Positions 53,425 to 62,004 of a DNA stretch of 64,000 bases are shown piece by piece. The stretch comes from RFPW01 sp040401595 (GTDB lineage Bacteria; Pseudomonadota; Gammaproteobacteria; Burkholderiales; Burkholderiaceae_E). The DNA is taken from assembly GCA_040401595.1 (NCBI GenBank), contig JBBAOE010000006.1, forward strand, positions 73,547-137,546, given 5' to 3'. Below the pieces are notes generated by a model that did not search any database, was not told the origin of the DNA, and was given only the letters and a program-made list of their open reading frames with translations. The stretch's first letter is position 1; each line of letters opens with the position of its first letter. The position numbers and the translations under genes were made by a program.

Positions 53425-54300
53425 ATGAAATCGCCACCGTTTGATTACGTCAAAGTGCATTCTGTGGATGAGGCGCTGGCGCTGCTGGGCGAGCATGGGG
53501 ACGATGCCCGCATTCTGGCGGGCGGGCAGACCTTGCTCGCCACCCTCAACATGCGACTGTCCGAGCCCGCGCTACTCATTGACATTACCGCGATCGCTGA
53601 GTTGTGTGGCATTCATCGGGTGGGTAATCGCCTGCGCATTGGTGCCCTGGCGACACATTCCGAGATCGAGGCATCCGCGCTGGTGGCGGAACATGCGCCT
53701 CTGCTCGCCTCTGCCGTGCCACATATCGCCCACCGGGCGATCCGAAATTCCGGGACCTGGGGCGGATCCATTGCCTACGGGGACCCGGCTGCGGAATGGC
53801 CTTGCTGTCTGGTCGCATTGGAGGGGGTGATCACCGTGCAAGGCCCTGAGGGGCAACGTCAGGTGGCTGCGACCGATTTTTTTCAGGATCTGTACACGAC
53901 CGATCTGCGTCCCGACGAGATTGTGGTGGCGGCCGATGTTCCGGTGGCGACGGCTGCGGATTGGTTCGCGTTTGATGAACTCGCCCGACGCCATGGCGAC
54001 TATGCGGTAGCGGGTCTGGCGGTCGCTGCGCGATTTGACGGCCTGGTTGCGCGTGAGGTCCGACTCGGATTTCTGGGCATGGGGGCGATCCCATTGCGCG
54101 CGCGCCGCACGGAAGCCCTGTTGGCCGGAAAAACTCTGGATGCGGCGACGATCGAAATCGCGCTCGCGTCGCTCAAGGCGGAACTCGATCCCTTGCCGGA
54201 TCTGACGCACACTGGTCAGACCAAGCGCCATCTCGCCACGGTCCTGGCGCGACGATTGTTGACAGCCGCCCATGCGAGTCGTGCGGCCATGATGGTTTGA
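53425..54300 (+). CDS. FAD-binding subunit of molybdenum hydroxylase (CoxM/CutM-like)
   Basis: A 291-residue medium subunit. FAD pyrophosphate motifs are ILAGGQTLLATLNMRLSEPALLIDI (about residues 31-55) and the second loop SGTWGGSIAYGDPAAEWP (about 108-125); the C-terminal CO_deh_flav_C part follows (RHGDYAVAGLAVAARF). It moves electrons from the 2Fe-2S subunit to an acceptor. ATG 53425 starts at MKSPPFDYVKV as in the family. The Trp in TWGG, usually Ile in TIGG, is unusual. Confidence 0.92.
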   Translation: MKSPPFDYVKVHSVDEALALLGEHGDDARILAGGQTLLATLNMRLSEPALLIDITAIAELCGIHRVGNRLRIGALATHSEIEASALVAEHAPLLASAVPHIAHRAIRNSGTWGGSIAYGDPAAEWPCCLVALEGVITVQGPEGQRQVAATDFFQDLYTTDLRPDEIVVAADVPVATAADWFAFDELARRHGDYAVAGLAVAARFDGLVAREVRLGFLGMGAIPLRARRTEALLAGKTLDAATIEIALASLKAELDPLPDLTHTGQTKRHLATVLARRLLTAAHASRAAMMV

Positions 54301-54395
54301 ATCACTGATCGGGCGCAAGGGTCCGTCCGAGCGATTGTCCAGTTGTTTCGGCTCGACCTCCCCCTCTTTTCTCATTCTTTTTTGCAGGAATCGTG

Positions 54396-54896
54396 ATGGC
54401 GGAACTTCATTGCATCGACCTGACCGTCAACGGTCAACGCAGCCAGCGGCATATTCAGCCACGCACCCATCTCGTCGATTTTCTGCGCTCAGACCTGGGC
54501 CTCAAAGGCTCGCATCTGGGATGCGAGCACGGTGTTTGTGGTGCCTGTACGGTCGAGGTCAACGGCAAAATCGTGCGGGGTTGCCTGACCCTGGCCGTGC
54601 AAGCGGACGGCTGCCGTGTGCGCACGATCGAGGGCTTGAACGAGGACGGCGACGTGCGTGATCTTCAGGATGCCTTTATTCGTCATGCCGCCTTGCAATG
54701 TGGTTTCTGCACCCCGGGCATGGTGATGGCGGCCAAGGAGTTGCTGGAGAACAAACCGGATGCGACGCGTGCCGAGGTGCGCGAATGGATGAGCGGAAAT
54801 TTCTGTCGCTGTACGGGCTATCACGCGATCGTCGAGGCGATTTGTGAAACGCTGGCGCTGCGTGCCGCTCGGACGGTGTCGGAGACAGGCGTATGA
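54396..54896 (+). CDS. 2Fe-2S subunit of molybdenum hydroxylase (CoxS/CutS-like)
   Basis: A 166-residue small subunit with two clusters: the plant-type ferredoxin set in GCEHGVCGACTVEVNGKIVRGC and the second in QCGFCTPGM plus GNFCRCTGY, both complete. It relays electrons from molybdopterin to FAD. ATG 54396 follows AGGAATCGTG; the preceding GTG is in frame. Its stop overlaps the large-subunit start by 4 bp, implying coupled translation of a heterotrimer. Confidence 0.94.
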   Translation: MAELHCIDLTVNGQRSQRHIQPRTHLVDFLRSDLGLKGSHLGCEHGVCGACTVEVNGKIVRGCLTLAVQADGCRVRTIEGLNEDGDVRDLQDAFIRHAALQCGFCTPGMVMAAKELLENKPDATRAEVREWMSGNFCRCTGYHAIVEAICETLALRAARTVSETGV

Positions 54897-57352
54897 GCGT
54901 TGATCAGCTGATGCAAACCTTGGCCCCCGTGGCGGGTACTGAGATCGAAGAGCCACCCACGCGAGTGGATCCGACTGAGCGCCCGCTGCCGCCCTTGACC
55001 GAGGACCCGCGCTATATCGGTGCGAGCCCCGAACGTCCGAGCGTACGCAAGCTCGTGCAGGGCCAGGGCACCTACACCGACGATGTCGAATTACCTCGGA
55101 TGGCACATGTGGTGTTCTGGCGCAGTCAGGTTGCCCACTGCCGCATTCTGGCGGTCCATTCCGATGCCGCGCGTGCGATGCCAGGCGTGATTATGGTTGC
55201 TGACGGGCACGACATTGCCCGGGTTTGCAAACCCTGGGTCGCGACGCTGGCCCATCTCGCCGGGATGAAGTCGGCGCCGCAGTATCCGCTCGCGCTGGAG
55301 CGGGCCTGCTGGCAGGGCGAGCCCGTCGTGGCCGTAGTGGCCGAGACCCGCGAACAGGCCGAAGACGCGCTGCAACAGATTCAGGTCGATTTCGAGCGCC
55401 TGACACCGGTCGTCGACATGGAAACGGCACTCGATCAAGGGACGCCGCTGATCCATCCGGAATTGGGCGATAACCTGTGCTTTACCCGCAGCCTAAACGT
55501 TGGCGATGTCGATGGGGCGTTTGCCCAGGCGGATGCGACGGTCGAGGCGACCTTCGAGTTTGGCCGTCATACGGGCGTGACGCTTGAGCCGCGCAGCCAG
55601 ATTGCGGATTGGAGCGCAGCCGAGCAGCGTCTGACGGTCTATCACTCGTTCCAGGCACCACACATGATGCAGGATCTGTATGCCCGCCAGTTCGATCTGC
55701 CGGAGTCATCAATCCGGGTGATCTGCAAGGACGTCGGTGGCTCTTTTGGTATCAAGGTCCATGCCTATCCAGACGATTTCGCGACCGTTGCACTGTCGAT
55801 CCTTTGTCGGCGCCCGGTCAAGTTTGTTGCTGACCGCCTGGAGTCATTCACGAGCGATATTCATGCGCGGCATCATCGGGTCAAGGCCCGTCTGGCGGTG
55901 AACCGGGATGGTGAAATGCTCGCGTTCGAGATGGACGACCTGACCGGAATCGGACCCTATTCGATGTTTCCGAGAACCAGCGCGATCGAAGGGAACCAGG
56001 TTGTCAATCTCGTGGGCGGCCCTTATAAGCACAAGAATTATCGTGCGCATTTGAACGTCGTCTTTCAGAACAAGACACCGACCTGTCAGTACCGTGGCGT
56101 GGGGCATCCGATCGCCTGCGCGGTCACCGAAGGCCTGGTCGATCTGGCCGCGCGCAAGATCGGGATGGACCCGTTGGAGATTCGGCGTCGTAACGTGATC
56201 CCCGATGATGCGTATCCAGCCACGGGAGCGAGTGGGATCCGGCTCGAGTCCCTGTCGCATGAGGCCTGTCTGACCAAGCTCGAACAGTTGATGGACTACG
56301 GGACGCTCAAGGCGGAGTGTGAACGGTTGCGGGCACAAGGGATCTATCGCGGCATTGGCTTCGCGACCCTCATCGAGCTGACGAATCCGAGCGCCGCATT
56401 CTATGGGGTCGGCGGTGCGCGCATTGCCTCGCAGGATGGCGCAACGATGCGACTTGACCCGTCGGGGGCGGTCACACTCCTGATCGGCGTTGGCGAGCAG
56501 GGCCAGGGCAACGACGGCATCTTTCGTCAGATCGCTGCTGATGCGGTCGGGGTGGATCTTGAACTGGTCCGGGTCATCACCGGCGATACGGATATCACGC
56601 CCTATGGGGGTGGCACCTGGGCTTCGCGTGGTGCGGGGATCGGTGGCGAGGCGGTGCTCCTTGCGGGGCAGGCACTGCGGGCCAATATCCTGAAGGTTGC
56701 GGCCGTCATTCTGAAGCGTGACCTGGTAACGCTTGCGGTGCGCCGTGGGCAGGTGGTCGATGCCACGAGCTTCGAACCTCTATTGCCGTTCTCCGAGCTT
56801 GGGCGGGTCGCCTATTTCCGTTCGGACACCTTGCCCAATGACTTCACGCCCGAGTTGATCGTGACGCGTCACTATGCCCAGCGCGACTATCCGTTCATCT
56901 TTACGAACGGGGTCCAGGCCTCCTATGTTGAAGTGGATTCGCAGACCGGGTTCGTGACGCTGCTCAAGCACTGGGCCGTCGAAGACTGCGGTCGGGTGAT
57001 CAATCCAAAACTGGTCGATGAGCAGATCCGCGGTGCGATCGTGCAAGGCATCGGGGGTGCGCTGCTCGAAGAGTGCCTCTACGACGAGGAGGGCCTGATG
57101 TGTAACGCCAGCATGGCGGATTACCTGGTGCCGATGTGCGCGGAGATGCCCGATATCGAGGTGGCCCATGTGCAGACGCCAACCCGCAGCAGCCAACTGG
57201 GCGCCAAGGGCGCTGGCGAGGCAGGTACCGCAGGCGCACCCGCGGCGGTCATGAACGCGATCAACGATGCACTTGCGCCCTTGAACGCCCAGGTCTGGTC
57301 GCAGCCGATCACCCCGGAGAAGATTCTGCGAGCGCTGGGTCACGTCGACTGA
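54893..57352 (+). CDS. molybdopterin-binding large subunit of xanthine-dehydrogenase-family hydroxylase
   Basis: An 819-residue catalytic subunit of the aldehyde oxidase/xanthine dehydrogenase family. The N-terminal domain contains VQGQGTYTDDVELPRMAHVVFWRS; the molybdenum cofactor domain shows DVGGSFGIK near residue 285 and GVGEQGQGN near 535; the catalytic Glu lies near residue 775 in GAKGAGEAGTAGAP. The loop that is AYxCSFR in form I CO dehydrogenase and AYRGAGR in the form II group reads CQYRGVGHPIA near 397, so CO oxidation is unlikely. Substrate is probably an organic carbonyl or N-heterocycle. No molybdenum insertion factor (CoxD/XdhC) is encoded in the window. Confidence 0.92.
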   Translation: MSVDQLMQTLAPVAGTEIEEPPTRVDPTERPLPPLTEDPRYIGASPERPSVRKLVQGQGTYTDDVELPRMAHVVFWRSQVAHCRILAVHSDAARAMPGVIMVADGHDIARVCKPWVATLAHLAGMKSAPQYPLALERACWQGEPVVAVVAETREQAEDALQQIQVDFERLTPVVDMETALDQGTPLIHPELGDNLCFTRSLNVGDVDGAFAQADATVEATFEFGRHTGVTLEPRSQIADWSAAEQRLTVYHSFQAPHMMQDLYARQFDLPESSIRVICKDVGGSFGIKVHAYPDDFATVALSILCRRPVKFVADRLESFTSDIHARHHRVKARLAVNRDGEMLAFEMDDLTGIGPYSMFPRTSAIEGNQVVNLVGGPYKHKNYRAHLNVVFQNKTPTCQYRGVGHPIACAVTEGLVDLAARKIGMDPLEIRRRNVIPDDAYPATGASGIRLESLSHEACLTKLEQLMDYGTLKAECERLRAQGIYRGIGFATLIELTNPSAAFYGVGGARIASQDGATMRLDPSGAVTLLIGVGEQGQGNDGIFRQIAADAVGVDLELVRVITGDTDITPYGGGTWASRGAGIGGEAVLLAGQALRANILKVAAVILKRDLVTLAVRRGQVVDATSFEPLLPFSELGRVAYFRSDTLPNDFTPELIVTRHYAQRDYPFIFTNGVQASYVEVDSQTGFVTLLKHWAVEDCGRVINPKLVDEQIRGAIVQGIGGALLEECLYDEEGLMCNASMADYLVPMCAEMPDIEVAHVQTPTRSSQLGAKGAGEAGTAGAPAAVMNAINDALAPLNAQVWSQPITPEKILRALGHVD

Positions 57353-57389
57353 GTGGATGGGGCGATCCTGAGAGCCGAATATTTCGAAT

Positions 57390-57404
57390 TGGCATTGTTT
57401 TTGC
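57390..57404 (+). promoter_or_regulatory. sigma-54 promoter
   Basis: TGGCATTGTTTTTGC has the GG and GC dinucleotides of a sigma-54 (RpoN) promoter at the exact spacing of the consensus (TGGCAC, five bases, TTGC). It lies 44 bp before the ATG of the Ala-rich gene, so the start of transcription would be near 57416. A small hairpin (CCCCG, loop AATCA, CGGGG) at 57417-57431 would form the start of the message. Confidence 0.7.
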
Positions 57405-57447
57405 CTAACTGATTTCCCCGAATCACGGGGCCAACTTGGATCGCCTC

Positions 57448-58821
57448 ATGACAACCGTTGTGCCCAAACTATCGAATTCTGATGCCGCTGCGTCCCGGGC
57501 GGCTACACAAGCGTCTGCTCTGGTAAAGCCCGACGGTTCATTTGCGCGGGTTCTCAAGGACGCCGATGCGCCGACAGCAGCCTCGGGGTTCAGTGCGGAC
57601 GCGGTGGATGCCAGCGCACAGGTGAGTGCGCCAGCGACAGAGTCGAGCGCAGTGGCCGATTCGGATGGGAATGCCTCTCGCGTGGGACAAGGAACCACCA
57701 AAGCGGGTGAGTCGGAGTCCAACGCCGCACCGATCGCCGCTGCACCGGACGGGCTTGCCGCATCTGCGGTAAATATTGCCGGATTGGCCGCGCCTTTCGT
57801 TGCGAATCCACCGGCCATCGCAAGCTCGGCAGCCGCCAGCGCCGTGCCCGACGATTCAGCCTCCGCAGTGGCGGTCGCGGTCGCCTCCGCAGACGCAGTC
57901 GCCAAATCGGTAGACTTGGCCCAGGCCGCCGCTCGATGGGCGGGTGGTGGCTTGAAGGATGGCTCCAGTCAGGTTTTCGCGCCGGCCGGTCTGGGTGGAC
58001 CTGGGCTTGCTACGGAACGATCAGCGCTTGATGCGTCAGCGTCCGTCACGGCGACCGCCCAGGGAACGGCATTGCCCGGGGTCACGGATCACTCGCAGAC
58101 GGCGACCGCGGTCCAGGCCGGGGGGGCTGCCGGTTCAAATTCTTCTCCAATGCTCGCTTCGGTGGCGAACGAGCAAGGCGCGACAGCGCTTGCGAACGCA
58201 CTGCGAAACGGCAGCGCAACGGATGCGCGCTCGCCCGGCTTCGCCGCCAGCGCTTCGGGGGCGGCGAGCGTTGCAACGGCAATCGCCGCAGCATCGGCCG
58301 GTCGCGCCACGCAGTCGGCACTATTGTCCGACGCGGTCGTTTTGAGCGCGACTGCGGGTAGCATCACTGGGACGCTTTCGGTATCGATGACAGGCGGTAG
58401 CGCGGGTACTGACCTCGGTGGCAGCACCCTGGGTAGTCAGGCGGGTGGAGCCGGCAGTGGCTCGGGCTCCTCGTCGGGCGGCTCACGCGGGGGCAACCCG
58501 GGTGGCTATTCCGCGCAAGCTGGCAATCCGCCTGAGCCCAATGGAATGGTTGCGTTCCCAGAATCCTCGGCGCGCGCAGGCGCTGGAGTGCGCGGGGGCC
58601 CGGTTTTATCCGACGCCTCCGCGCAAAGCGCGTACGCGGCCACCGCGCGCGCCCCGGCGGCGGGTGGATCCGATCCGGGAAGCGCGACGGCAACGCAGAC
58701 TGTGGCAGTTTCGCCCCCGGTATCGGACGCAGCCGCGACACAGGATCCGCGCGCAGCTTGGCGTGACTTGCGCTCGAAGTGGGATCAACCGATCCGAGCG
58801 AATGCTCCCAAAGCGGGTTGA
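57448..58821 (+). CDS. Ala/Ser/Gly-rich protein of unknown function
   Basis: A 457-residue low-complexity protein, dominated by Ala, Ser, Gly, Thr and Val, without a recognisable domain, signal peptide or membrane helix. The N-terminus (MTTVVPKLSNSD, then DGSFARVLKDAD) and overall composition recall the variable N-terminal parts of flagellar hook-length proteins (FliK), and a sigma-54 promoter upstream fits a flagellar or surface gene, but the conserved FliK C-terminal domain is absent. The last 20 residues (AAWRDLRSKWDQPIRANAP) are different in composition. I do not assign a function. ATG 57448 is used; TTG 57436 lies in frame upstream. Confidence 0.6.
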   Translation: MTTVVPKLSNSDAAASRAATQASALVKPDGSFARVLKDADAPTAASGFSADAVDASAQVSAPATESSAVADSDGNASRVGQGTTKAGESESNAAPIAAAPDGLAASAVNIAGLAAPFVANPPAIASSAAASAVPDDSASAVAVAVASADAVAKSVDLAQAAARWAGGGLKDGSSQVFAPAGLGGPGLATERSALDASASVTATAQGTALPGVTDHSQTATAVQAGGAAGSNSSPMLASVANEQGATALANALRNGSATDARSPGFAASASGAASVATAIAAASAGRATQSALLSDAVVLSATAGSITGTLSVSMTGGSAGTDLGGSTLGSQAGGAGSGSGSSSGGSRGGNPGGYSAQAGNPPEPNGMVAFPESSARAGAGVRGGPVLSDASAQSAYAATARAPAAGGSDPGSATATQTVAVSPPVSDAAATQDPRAAWRDLRSKWDQPIRANAPKAG

Positions 58822-58853
58822 CTGATTGCTGGCACCCGCCCGAAGCGGTGGGT

Positions 58854-59477
58854 CTAAGCTTGTCCAATCTGGCCTGACCCGATTTCAGGCTGGGATGCAT
58901 CGATCAGTTCTGCCAGGGTCAATACTTCGAATTTGCGCAGCACTGCCGATTTGTACTGCTTTGCGGTATGAATCGAGATCCCGAGTGCATTCATGATCTG
59001 AGTATTGTTCGTGCCGCGCACGAGTAGCGCGTGAACCTGCCTCTCGCGCGGCGAAAGGCCCTCCAGTCGGGAGGCTAAGACAGCGGTGTGCCTCTGGCCT
59101 GCCAGAAATTCCGCATCGAGTGTCAGTGCATGTTCGAGCGCAGTATCTAGCTGCTCTGGAGCGACTGGCTTGACCAGAAAATCCAGGGCCCCTCCTTTCA
59201 TCGCCGCGACGCCGTCGGTGACCGACAGGGCGCCACTCATAAAAACAAAGGGCACTGGCCGGGAGATTTTGCGTTTCTTCTCCTGCAGCGCCAACCCGGA
59301 TATGCCAGGAAGTTTCACATCGGTCACCACGACGCTTGGCGTTGATGCAATGGGCACCGCCACAAAATCATCAGCGCTGCAGAAGGCGTGCACTTCCCAT
59401 CCGCGAAACGTGAGATAGGCGCTCAGTGCCTCACGCAACCCATCGTCATCTTCAACCAAGTAAACCGTGCCTCTCAT
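58854..59477 (-). CDS. FixJ/NarL-type response regulator, copy 1
   Basis: A 207-residue regulator: receiver domain with acidic pocket LVEDDDG, phospho-acceptor Asp53 in VVVTDVKLPGISG, Ser81 in FVFMSGALS and Lys103 in FLVKP; LuxR-type DNA-binding domain in LEGLSPRERQVHALLVRGTNNTQIMNALGISIHTAKQYKSAVLRKFEV (about 143-190). Start at ATG 59477 after a GAGG ribosome site; the longer frame to 59735 is antisense. Cognate kinase is encoded 46 bp upstream on the same strand. Paralogue of the regulator at 61341-61958. Confidence 0.9.
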   Translation of the reverse strand: MRGTVYLVEDDDGLREALSAYLTFRGWEVHAFCSADDFVAVPIASTPSVVVTDVKLPGISGLALQEKKRKISRPVPFVFMSGALSVTDGVAAMKGGALDFLVKPVAPEQLDTALEHALTLDAEFLAGQRHTAVLASRLEGLSPRERQVHALLVRGTNNTQIMNALGISIHTAKQYKSAVLRKFEVLTLAELIDASQPEIGSGQIGQA

Positions 59478-59523
59478 GGGCAACCTCGCTGTGACGCTCT
59501 GAAGTCCGATCCAGAAGATAAGG

Positions 59524-61044
59524 TCATGATGATGTCCCCGGCGCAATGGCAGATCCCGGCGTCGAGCCCGATGTAGCTGAGTTGGCAGGGAAGGAGACTT
59601 TGAACTCCGTTCCTTCGTTGGGGGCAGAATTGAATGAAATCGAATAGCCGCGACTTCGACATAGCTGCTCGCACAACCACAACCCCACGCCCATTCCGTT
59701 GGGTTTGGTGGTTTTTCGAAGATTGAACACCTCATCAGCGAAATCAGGCGTGATACCCGGCCCGTTATCGTCCACGATCAGCGTCAGCGCCGAGGGCGTC
59801 GATACGATGTAAATCGTGATCTTTTTCTCGGCACGGGCAGATTCCTCGAGGGCATCGAGAGCGTTCAAAACAAAATTGAGCGAAAGCGTATAAAAATCGT
59901 CGGCCCTGACCAGAACCCGATCGAGGTTAGAGTTCTCGACCGAGACCGAGATTTTCGATTGTTTGGCTCGGGATGCGACGATACTGAGGATCTGATCCAA
60001 CACGATTTTCGGATCGATCAGGGCCGCCGAGGCTTGCTGCCCTTGAACGTCGGGCTTGAAGATTTGGCGTAGGTGATGCACGGAGTCGCTCGTGCGCGAA
60101 TTATTGAACACGATTTGGTCGACAAGTGCTTCGATCTCTGGCGGCGTCTCTATCGCTTTAAGCCGGGCTTTGAGCACCGCCGCATTGAGTGCCACAGCGC
60201 TGAGCGGTTGACTGATTTCATGGGTCAGTGCAGCGGTCAATCCCCCGGCTTCTGCCGCGCGACTAAAATCCGCCATTGAATCCAGTAGGATGGTTTTTTC
60301 GTTCAGGAGGGTCTTGATCTGATCGTTTTCGATCTGAATCGTTCTACGGTAATTCAGTAAGATTCCTGTCCAGTGACCGAAGATAAATAAAATCGGAGCA
60401 GCAGAGAGCATCACTCTTAAAATTTGCCATGCGAATATATGGGGCGGTAAGGTATCAATCGTTAGGATTGATGTTGTCGATGTCATTAAGTAAACGTTCC
60501 GCGATGTCCCTAGGATCAACTTTGTTGCAATCGCAGGGACCAAGGCACCTAAACCAAACGTGAACTCCCTTCGAACACGTTTGACGAGTTCGAATAAAAT
60601 AAAGGCGCAAATTAAATCGGCTGGAATTTGGCGGGCAATCGGTAGAATCATAAATTGATCACGCCACCCGCCGTAGGCCACTTCGTATTCCGAGATGACT
60701 CCAGCAAGCAATGTCACGAATGCGAATGTCGAAATGAATCTCTTTGATAGCGTTCGGTTGAGTCGGCAGAAAAACAATGCCAAAAACAAATGGGATGCTA
60801 AATTAAGCACCCCATAGACATGAAGTCCCGTTTGCTGCTTTTCAGATGAAAGACCGGACTGCAATATCGCGCCCAGTTCGATATTGGTACAAACCTCAAG
60901 GAAAGCGAACGCACAAAAAAGAGACCAACCAGTCAGTTGTTTGATATCTCGTCGAACGAGCAGTGTCCCCAGTGCGAAGATGGCAACTTCCGTCCCCGCT
61001 AGACCGAATTGGACGAAGGCAATCGTGGGTTTTATGACATCCAA
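59524..61044 (-). CDS. membrane sensor histidine kinase, copy 1
   Basis: A 506-residue kinase. The first 230 residues form about six or seven membrane helices with no recognised sensor domain (LLVRRDIKQLTGWSLFCAFAFLEV, EYEVAYGGWRDQF). A short linker leads to the dimerisation domain with the phosphorylated His275 in ALTHEISQPLSAVALNAAV, the HEISQPL type found with FixJ-class regulators. The ATPase domain has LNFVLNALDALEESAR (N box), VDDNGPGI and FNLRKTTKPNGMGVGLWLCEQLC. The signal sensed is unknown. G+C is well below its neighbours. Confidence 0.9.
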   Translation of the reverse strand: MDVIKPTIAFVQFGLAGTEVAIFALGTLLVRRDIKQLTGWSLFCAFAFLEVCTNIELGAILQSGLSSEKQQTGLHVYGVLNLASHLFLALFFCRLNRTLSKRFISTFAFVTLLAGVISEYEVAYGGWRDQFMILPIARQIPADLICAFILFELVKRVRREFTFGLGALVPAIATKLILGTSRNVYLMTSTTSILTIDTLPPHIFAWQILRVMLSAAPILFIFGHWTGILLNYRRTIQIENDQIKTLLNEKTILLDSMADFSRAAEAGGLTAALTHEISQPLSAVALNAAVLKARLKAIETPPEIEALVDQIVFNNSRTSDSVHHLRQIFKPDVQGQQASAALIDPKIVLDQILSIVASRAKQSKISVSVENSNLDRVLVRADDFYTLSLNFVLNALDALEESARAEKKITIYIVSTPSALTLIVDDNGPGITPDFADEVFNLRKTTKPNGMGVGLWLCEQLCRSRGYSISFNSAPNEGTEFKVSFPANSATSGSTPGSAIAPGTSS

Positions 61045-61340
61045 AAGATATGTACCCTGGATCGACTATGCGGTGAAGCTTCGTTCGCTCCTGATGCCTC
61101 TATATAATGGCACGTTATATTTTTTGTCTGTATCGTCCCTGGCGTAAAAATTTACAACGAACAATCGTTTGATGCACAACCCAGGGGTGTATCAAACGAT
61201 GAGAACGTGTGTTGCTGCTGGTCGCAAGAACACAAGCAACTGGACTCAAGGCAGTGATTGATTCGGTTGACGTGCGAAGTTCGGCCGACGGTCATGAATC
61301 AATCCGGCACCTTGGACCTTCCGCAGTGACGGGTCGAACC
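61045..61340. other. spacer between the two copies of the duplication
   Basis: A 296-bp region between the first kinase start and the stop of the second regulator. It holds a segment conserved between the copies (61113-61160). I find no further gene in it. Confidence 0.6.
61113..61160 (-). promoter_or_regulatory. upstream element of kinase copy 1, conserved with copy 2
   Basis: This A+T-rich segment matches 63593-63640 upstream of copy 2 closely: ACGTTATATTTT at one end and GTAAAAATTTA, near AACAA, at the other. It is at the right distance for a promoter, and TATAAC on the coding strand could be a -10 box. It is kept although the surrounding spacer has diverged. Confidence 0.5.
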
Positions 61341-61958
61341 TTATCGGATCTTGCCCGATCCAATTTCAGGATTGGAGGCATCGATCAGATCGGCGAGGTT
61401 CGATACTTCAAATTTACGGAGCACTTCCGACTTGTACTGCTTGGCCGTATGAATCGAGACCCCGAGTGCATCCATGATCTGAGTGTTGTTGGCCCCTCGC
61501 ACCAGCAGCGCATGAACCTGCCTCTCGCGCGGCGACAGGCCATCCATCTGGGAGGCTAATTCAGCCGCGCGCTGTTGACCTCGTAAAGACGCAGTATCGA
61601 TCAGGAGGCCCTGTTCGATTACAGCAGTCAGTCGTTCTGGATCGACTGGCTTGATCAGAAACTCCACGGCGCCTCCTTTCATCGCCGCAACCCCGTCGGG
61701 GACCGACAAGGCGCCGCTTATAAAAATAAAAGGCACCGGACGGCAGGTCTCGCGTTTTTTCTCCTGGAGCTTCAATCCGGATATTCCAGGAAGGTTCACA
61801 TCGGTCACCACGACGCTTGGCGTTGATTCAATGGGCACCGACACAAAATCATCGGCGCTGCGGAAGGCGTGCACCTCCCATCCACGAGACGAGAGATAGA
61901 TACCCAACGCCTCGCGCAGCCCATCGTCATCTTCAACCAAGTAAACCGAGCCCCTCAT
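61341..61958 (-). CDS. FixJ/NarL-type response regulator, copy 2
   Basis: A 205-residue paralogue of the regulator at 58854-59477, with the same receiver residues (LVEDDDG, Asp53 in VVVTDVNLPGISG, Lys in FLIKP) and LuxR-type helix-turn-helix (LSPRERQVHALLVRGANNTQIMDALGVSIHTAKQYKSEVLRKFEV). Most changes lie between the domains (GLLIDTASLRGQQRAAELASQMDG) and at the C-terminus. Start at ATG 61958. The recognition helix is almost unchanged, so both regulators may bind the same sites. Confidence 0.9.
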   Translation of the reverse strand: MRGSVYLVEDDDGLREALGIYLSSRGWEVHAFRSADDFVSVPIESTPSVVVTDVNLPGISGLKLQEKKRETCRPVPFIFISGALSVPDGVAAMKGGAVEFLIKPVDPERLTAVIEQGLLIDTASLRGQQRAAELASQMDGLSPRERQVHALLVRGANNTQIMDALGVSIHTAKQYKSEVLRKFEVSNLADLIDASNPEIGSGKIR

Positions 61959-62004
61959 GGGTAACCTCGCTGTGACGCTGTGAAGGTCTATCCAGAAGAC
62001 AAGC

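Noticed and set aside
52656..57352. CO dehydrogenase (coxGMSL) annotation
   Set aside because: The large subunit lacks both known CO dehydrogenase loops, and no coxDEF maturation genes follow. Kept as a molybdenum hydroxylase of unknown substrate.
57423..57905. Ala-rich minus-strand frame opposite the orphan Ala-rich gene
   Set aside because: GCN codons read as Ala-like on both strands in such DNA. The plus-strand frame runs the full length and has the promoter.
57448..58821. Flagellar hook-length control protein FliK
   Set aside because: Composition and promoter fit, but the conserved C-terminal domain is missing and no flagellar gene is adjacent.
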